9,069 bases of DNA from Bacteroidales bacterium UBA3856 (GTDB lineage Bacteria; Bacteroidota; Bacteroidia; Bacteroidales; UBA932), in assembly GCA_002392525.1 (NCBI GenBank), contig DGHE01000011.1, forward strand, positions 1 to 9,069, in the 5' to 3' direction. This document shows, piece after piece, positions 5,767-9,069 of the stretch; the stretch's first letter is position 1; every line of letters begins with the position of its first letter. Under the pieces are notes generated by a model. That model did not search any database, had not been told where the DNA came from, and saw only the letters and a list, made by a program, of their open reading frames with translations. Both the position numbers and the translations under genes were made by a program.

Positions 5767-7368
5767 ATGAGAAAGTTATTCCTTTTAGGTACTTGCCTGC
5801 TGGCCCTGGCGGCCTGCGAAAAAAAGAGCGTTTCCCCCGAACCCACTCCTGAGCAGGTCGAAAAGCGCCTGGTGCGCATTGCCCCGGTTATGACCAAAGT
5901 GAGCGAAACCGCCTTTGAGGCCGGAGATGCCATTGGCGTTACGATGATCCGCTCCAACACCGATGTGTATGCCGACAACACGAAGATGGTCTTCGACGGC
6001 AGCATCTTCTCCGGCAGCCTGATGTGGTATGCCGAGGGCACCGACGGTTCCAGCGTAACCGCCTATTATCCTTTTAATGAGGCCGGTCCGGCCAACTTCA
6101 CCGTTGAGGCCGACCAAAGCGCCGGGACATCGGCCTCCGACTTCGTGGCCGGCGTGAAGACCGGAGTCCTGCCCAGCGCCCACGCCGTGACCCTCCCCTT
6201 CAAGCACAAGCTCACCCGCATCGTCCTGAACGTGACAAACAATGCCGAAGGCGAGCCCACCTCCATCGCCCTGAAGGGTGCCAAACTGGCGGCTAAGATT
6301 GCCGAGGACTTCACTGCCACCGTGGACGAGACGGCCGATGCCGGCGTAATCGTGGCCCACAAGATCAGCGACACCCAGTACGACCTCATTCTCCCGCCCC
6401 AAACCGTTTCCCTGATTGCGACGGTAACCACCGCCGGTGGCAACGAACTGAGCCAGGCCCTGCAGGAGGCCGAACTGAAGGGCGGAATGCAGTACAGCAT
6501 TTCGATGATCGTGAATCCCTCCGACCTGAAGGTGGCCTTCGGTGCCGAAATCGCAGCCTGGGAAGACGGCGGTGAGATTGGTGGCGACAACACCCTCATC
6601 GAGAAACTGAGCCAAGGCTACATCCTCTACCACGAAGACAAGTACACCGTAGCCAAGATGAAGGACGGCAAATGGTGGATGACCCAGAATATGCGTTATG
6701 TTCCGGAAGGCATTACCGTGAGCGACCAGCTGACCAATGTCACCGCCGGAGTGTATTATCCCATCGTGGTAAATGCCGGCAACACGGCCGCCGAGTTCAG
6801 CAAGGACATCACCGTCATCAATAACAAAGGATATCTGTATCAGGCCGAAGTAGCCCTGGGAAAGAAGGTGGGAGACCTCACCACCGTGGAGCAGGCACAG
6901 GCACTGGATGGCGCCCAGGGTATTTGCCCGAAGGGCTGGCATGTGCCGACTCTGGACGACATTGTGGGCTTGGTTGGCAAGGCCGTGGCTCCCGTGGAGA
7001 CCAACGTCTCGGCTCCTTACTATAATGGAGCCAACGGTTCTGTGAAACTGCTGAACGATGACAGCTTTAACATTGATGCCTTCGGCAGCATCTCCATCAT
7101 CGATGCCACCAAGACCGCCGGAACTATGATCGGCTGGATGAAGGCTTATCCCGACAAATTAGCTTCCGGTTACATCAACGGCTCTACCTATGTAGACAAT
7201 TCGTTCAGCTACAAGACTGCTGGCGATCCTACTTCCGGTGTGAAAAACATGCAGTTCTGGGGTCTTACCGTCATGACCAACAAGGGATCGGAGGCCGACT
7301 ATACCTGCAATGGAACCAAAGTAAGCTTCCGTCTGGGTAATCCTGTCCGCTGCGTACGCAATGACTAA
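5767..7368 (+). CDS. Fimbrillin-like lipoprotein with C-terminal FISUMP domain
   Basis: Probable surface lipoprotein of the fimbrillin (Mfa-like) superfamily, 533 residues. The lipoprotein signal is MRKLFLLGTCLLALAAC with Cys17. Residues about 35-270 follow the fimbrillin pattern: RIAPVMTKVSETAFEAGDAIGV near 37-58, VTAYYPF (97-103), LPFKHKLTRIVLNV (143-156) and a closing IAAWEDGGEI (262-271). Residues about 290-533 match FISUMP (Fibrobacter succinogenes major paralogous domain): VAKMKDGKWWMTQNMRY (295-311), GYLYQAEVAL, CPKGWHVP (387-394) and a final PVRCVRND. Cys387, Cys514 and Cys529 lie in the FISUMP part. Fimbrillins assemble into surface fibres or act as adhesins after processing at an N-terminal basic site. 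Lys33-Arg34 or Arg37 could serve, but this is untested. It follows the barrel gene after 11 bp (CTTACAATAAT) and overlaps the peptidase gene by 8 bp. The last 350 bp look less GC-rich than the neighbouring genes. Confidence 0.85.
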   Translation: MRKLFLLGTCLLALAACEKKSVSPEPTPEQVEKRLVRIAPVMTKVSETAFEAGDAIGVTMIRSNTDVYADNTKMVFDGSIFSGSLMWYAEGTDGSSVTAYYPFNEAGPANFTVEADQSAGTSASDFVAGVKTGVLPSAHAVTLPFKHKLTRIVLNVTNNAEGEPTSIALKGAKLAAKIAEDFTATVDETADAGVIVAHKISDTQYDLILPPQTVSLIATVTTAGGNELSQALQEAELKGGMQYSISMIVNPSDLKVAFGAEIAAWEDGGEIGGDNTLIEKLSQGYILYHEDKYTVAKMKDGKWWMTQNMRYVPEGITVSDQLTNVTAGVYYPIVVNAGNTAAEFSKDITVINNKGYLYQAEVALGKKVGDLTTVEQAQALDGAQGICPKGWHVPTLDDIVGLVGKAVAPVETNVSAPYYNGANGSVKLLNDDSFNIDAFGSISIIDATKTAGTMIGWMKAYPDKLASGYINGSTYVDNSFSYKTAGDPTSGVKNMQFWGLTVMTNKGSEADYTCNGTKVSFRLGNPVRCVRND

Positions 7369-9069
7369 ACGCCTGATCATAACCCTTCTGCTGGCTCTGT
7401 GCGCCGTTCCGGGCGCACGGGCCGACGAAGGTATGTGGCTGGTCCAGTGCCTGGACCGGGCCCTGGAAAAGAATATGCAGGGCCGCGGCCTCAAGTTGGG
7501 CGCCCGCGAGATTTACAACGAGGAGGCGGGCGGCCTGACAGATGCCGTGGTGTCGCTGGGCTTTAACTGCACCGGCAGCATGATTTCCGACGAGGGGCTC
7601 CTGATTACCAACCATCACTGCGCGTACAGTGATGTATCGGCCCTGTCCACTCCGGAGCACAATTACCTGGAGGAGGGATTCTGGGCCCATTCGCGGGCGC
7701 AGGAGATTCCCATCCCCGGCAAGGAGTTCTTCTTCCTGCGGAAGGTGCTGGACGTGACGGAAGAAGTGAAGGAGCTGAAGAGCAGTCTTCTTTCGAAGGG
7801 CCAGACGGCAGGCTCAAGGCGCATTTCCTCCATCATGGAGACGAAATACCAGAAGGAGTATGGCATGGAAGCCGGGCTTGCCAGCATGTGGGCCGGTACC
7901 AAGTACTATATGTGCCTGTATGATGTGTATTCCGACGTACGCCTGGTGGGGGCGCCGCCTGTGACGGTGGCGGCCTTCGGCGGAGACGAGGACAACTGGG
8001 AGTGGCCGCAGCACAAGGCCGATTTTGCCCTGTACCGCATTTACAAGGACGGGGAGCCGCTGCGCCCTTCGAGACATCTGACCATTAGCCGGAAGGGGTA
8101 CCGGGAAGGCGACTTCGCCATGGTCATAGGCTATCCGGGCAGTACGCAGCGCTATGCATCGGCCGCCGAGATCCAGCAGAAGATTTACGTGGAGCGGCCG
8201 GCCGAGAACCGCCTGCGCCGCGGCCAGATGGAGATTACCCGCAAGTGGATGGATGCCGATCCGGCTGTTCGCATGAAGTACTCCGACCACTTCTTCTCCC
8301 TTTCCAACGTGGGTGAACTGTACGAAGGCGAGGAGGCGTGCGTGCACCGCTTTGACGTGGTTTCGAGGCGCCGCGTTTTCGAGGAGGGCTTCCGCGCTTT
8401 CTCTTCCGACAACGCCCGCATCCTGGACCAGCTGGACGCCGAGTACGCGTCTATATCGGCCATTGAGCAGCAGAAGGTGTATTACCGCGAGACGCTGGTG
8501 AGAAGCTGCATGGCCGCCCGTACGCTCATGCGCATGGGATCGGCCCAAAAGGACCTGGCGCAGCAGCGGAAGATACTGGCCCAGGGCCTTGCCGAGTTGG
8601 ACGCCCGCCTGGAAAAGGAAATGCTGGCTTTCTCCGTGAAGGAGTTCCTTTCGAATATGGATCCGAAGTACTTCAAGCCCATCCATAAGGAGCTTTTAGA
8701 GCGCTTCGGGAAGGACTATGACGCCATGGCCGCCTGGCTGTGGGACAACTCCTGCCTGGCGCAGGCCGGCCTGAAACCGGACGCCGAGGTGGCTGCCGCC
8801 TTCAAGGGCGGCATCGACGAGGACCCGCTGTACCGCTATATCCGGGAACTGAGTATCGCCGACCTCAACCAGGCCGAAAAGCATGTGGTGGAAAGCCTGC
8901 CGCTCCTGAAGCAGGAATACACCCGGGCGATGTACAAATACCGCCAGGCGCTGGGACAGGTGCAGTACCCCGACGCCAACTCTACCATGCGGCTTTCATA
9001 CGGACGCGTGCTGCCCCTGCGTCCCCGCGACGGCGTGTATGTACACTGGCAAAGCACCGCCCGCGGCCT
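7361..9069 (+). CDS. S46-family dipeptidyl-peptidase (DPP7/DPP11 type), C-terminus outside the window
   Basis: Periplasmic serine exopeptidase that removes dipeptides from the N-terminus of oligopeptides. It starts at ATG 7361, runs open to the right edge (569 residues of about 700-720 usual for S46), and shows no internal stop. Signal peptide: MTKRLIITLLLALCAVPGARA, then the family's mature start DEGMWLVQ. The chymotrypsin-like motif LLITNHHCAYSD gives catalytic His86 with a Cys70-Cys87 pair. DNWEWPQHKADF (211-222) supplies the Asn-Trp that holds the substrate amino terminus, and catalytic Asp221. PDANSTMRLSYG and PRDGVYVHW near the edge are also typical. The catalytic serine and the S1 residue that separates hydrophobic-specific DPP7 from acidic-specific DPP11 lie beyond the window, so specificity is left open. 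It overlaps the fimbrillin gene by 8 bp, implying co-translation. Amino-acid fermenting Bacteroidales feed on di- and tripeptides released this way. Confidence 0.93.
   Translation, partial: MTKRLIITLLLALCAVPGARADEGMWLVQCLDRALEKNMQGRGLKLGAREIYNEEAGGLTDAVVSLGFNCTGSMISDEGLLITNHHCAYSDVSALSTPEHNYLEEGFWAHSRAQEIPIPGKEFFFLRKVLDVTEEVKELKSSLLSKGQTAGSRRISSIMETKYQKEYGMEAGLASMWAGTKYYMCLYDVYSDVRLVGAPPVTVAAFGGDEDNWEWPQHKADFALYRIYKDGEPLRPSRHLTISRKGYREGDFAMVIGYPGSTQRYASAAEIQQKIYVERPAENRLRRGQMEITRKWMDADPAVRMKYSDHFFSLSNVGELYEGEEACVHRFDVVSRRRVFEEGFRAFSSDNARILDQLDAEYASISAIEQQKVYYRETLVRSCMAARTLMRMGSAQKDLAQQRKILAQGLAELDARLEKEMLAFSVKEFLSNMDPKYFKPIHKELLERFGKDYDAMAAWLWDNSCLAQAGLKPDAEVAAAFKGGIDEDPLYRYIRELSIADLNQAEKHVVESLPLLKQEYTRAMYKYRQALGQVQYPDANSTMRLSYGRVLPLRPRDGVYVHWQSTARG

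Larger units (their letters stand above)
287..9069 (+). other. Putative five-gene envelope operon
   Basis: The five plus-strand genes are joined by a 19-bp overlap, a 32-bp overlap, an 11-bp gap and an 8-bp overlap. No terminator hairpin or promoter-sized gap separates them, and the only recognisable promoter is at 244-274. Every product carries a signal peptide or lipobox. The operon may continue past the right edge. Confidence 0.75.

Noticed and set aside
7814..8686. 290-codon minus-strand open frame opposite the peptidase
   Set aside because: It lies opposite an S46 peptidase with intact catalytic motifs, so it is a shadow frame.
1..9069. CRISPR array, tRNA, insertion sequence or prophage
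   Set aside because: No regularly spaced repeats, tRNA-like cloverleaf, transposase or phage-type gene was seen. Nearly all sequence from 287 on is coding.

Overview
This window looks like chromosomal DNA from a GC-rich member of the Bacteroidales (phylum Bacteroidota). The reasons are two promoters of the Bacteroidota type (TTTG, 19 bp, TAnnTTTG), no Shine-Dalgarno sequences before the starts, and gene families centred on this phylum: a TonB-dependent receptor with an N-terminal carboxypeptidase-regulatory-like domain, DUF4876, DUF6850, a fimbrillin-like lipoprotein with a FISUMP domain, and an S46 dipeptidyl-peptidase. The genus cannot be fixed from this stretch.

Layout. Bases 1-100 (minus strand) are the first 33 codons of ribosomal protein L3 (rplC). 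Bases 101-286 are an AT-rich divergent control region with two mirrored promoters, one for rplC and one for the operon to the right, plus several short repeats. From 287 to the right edge, five genes run on the plus strand with overlaps or an 11-bp gap and no visible terminator: TonB-dependent receptor (929 aa), DUF4876 lipoprotein (400 aa), DUF6850-type outer-membrane beta-barrel (508 aa), fimbrillin-like/FISUMP lipoprotein (533 aa) and an S46-family dipeptidyl-peptidase (569 aa visible; its C-terminal part with the catalytic serine lies outside).

How the genes may work together. All five products carry export signals: two outer-membrane barrels, two lipoproteins and one periplasmic protease. 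The receptor has no SusD partner, so this is not a classical glycan-utilisation pair. The receptor/DUF4876/DUF6850 trio reads as an envelope module of unknown substrate. The two downstream genes add a probable surface adhesin or fimbrial subunit and a peptidase that trims dipeptides from oligopeptides in the periplasm. Peptide or protein-bound ligand capture is one coherent idea, but it is inference.

The most noteworthy points are the uncharacterised five-gene envelope operon, the divergent control region in which a nine-base element (TTTGATTAT) lies on both -33 boxes and again over the operon's start codon, the almost absent 5' leader of the receptor gene, and the apparent lack of rpsJ upstream of rplC.
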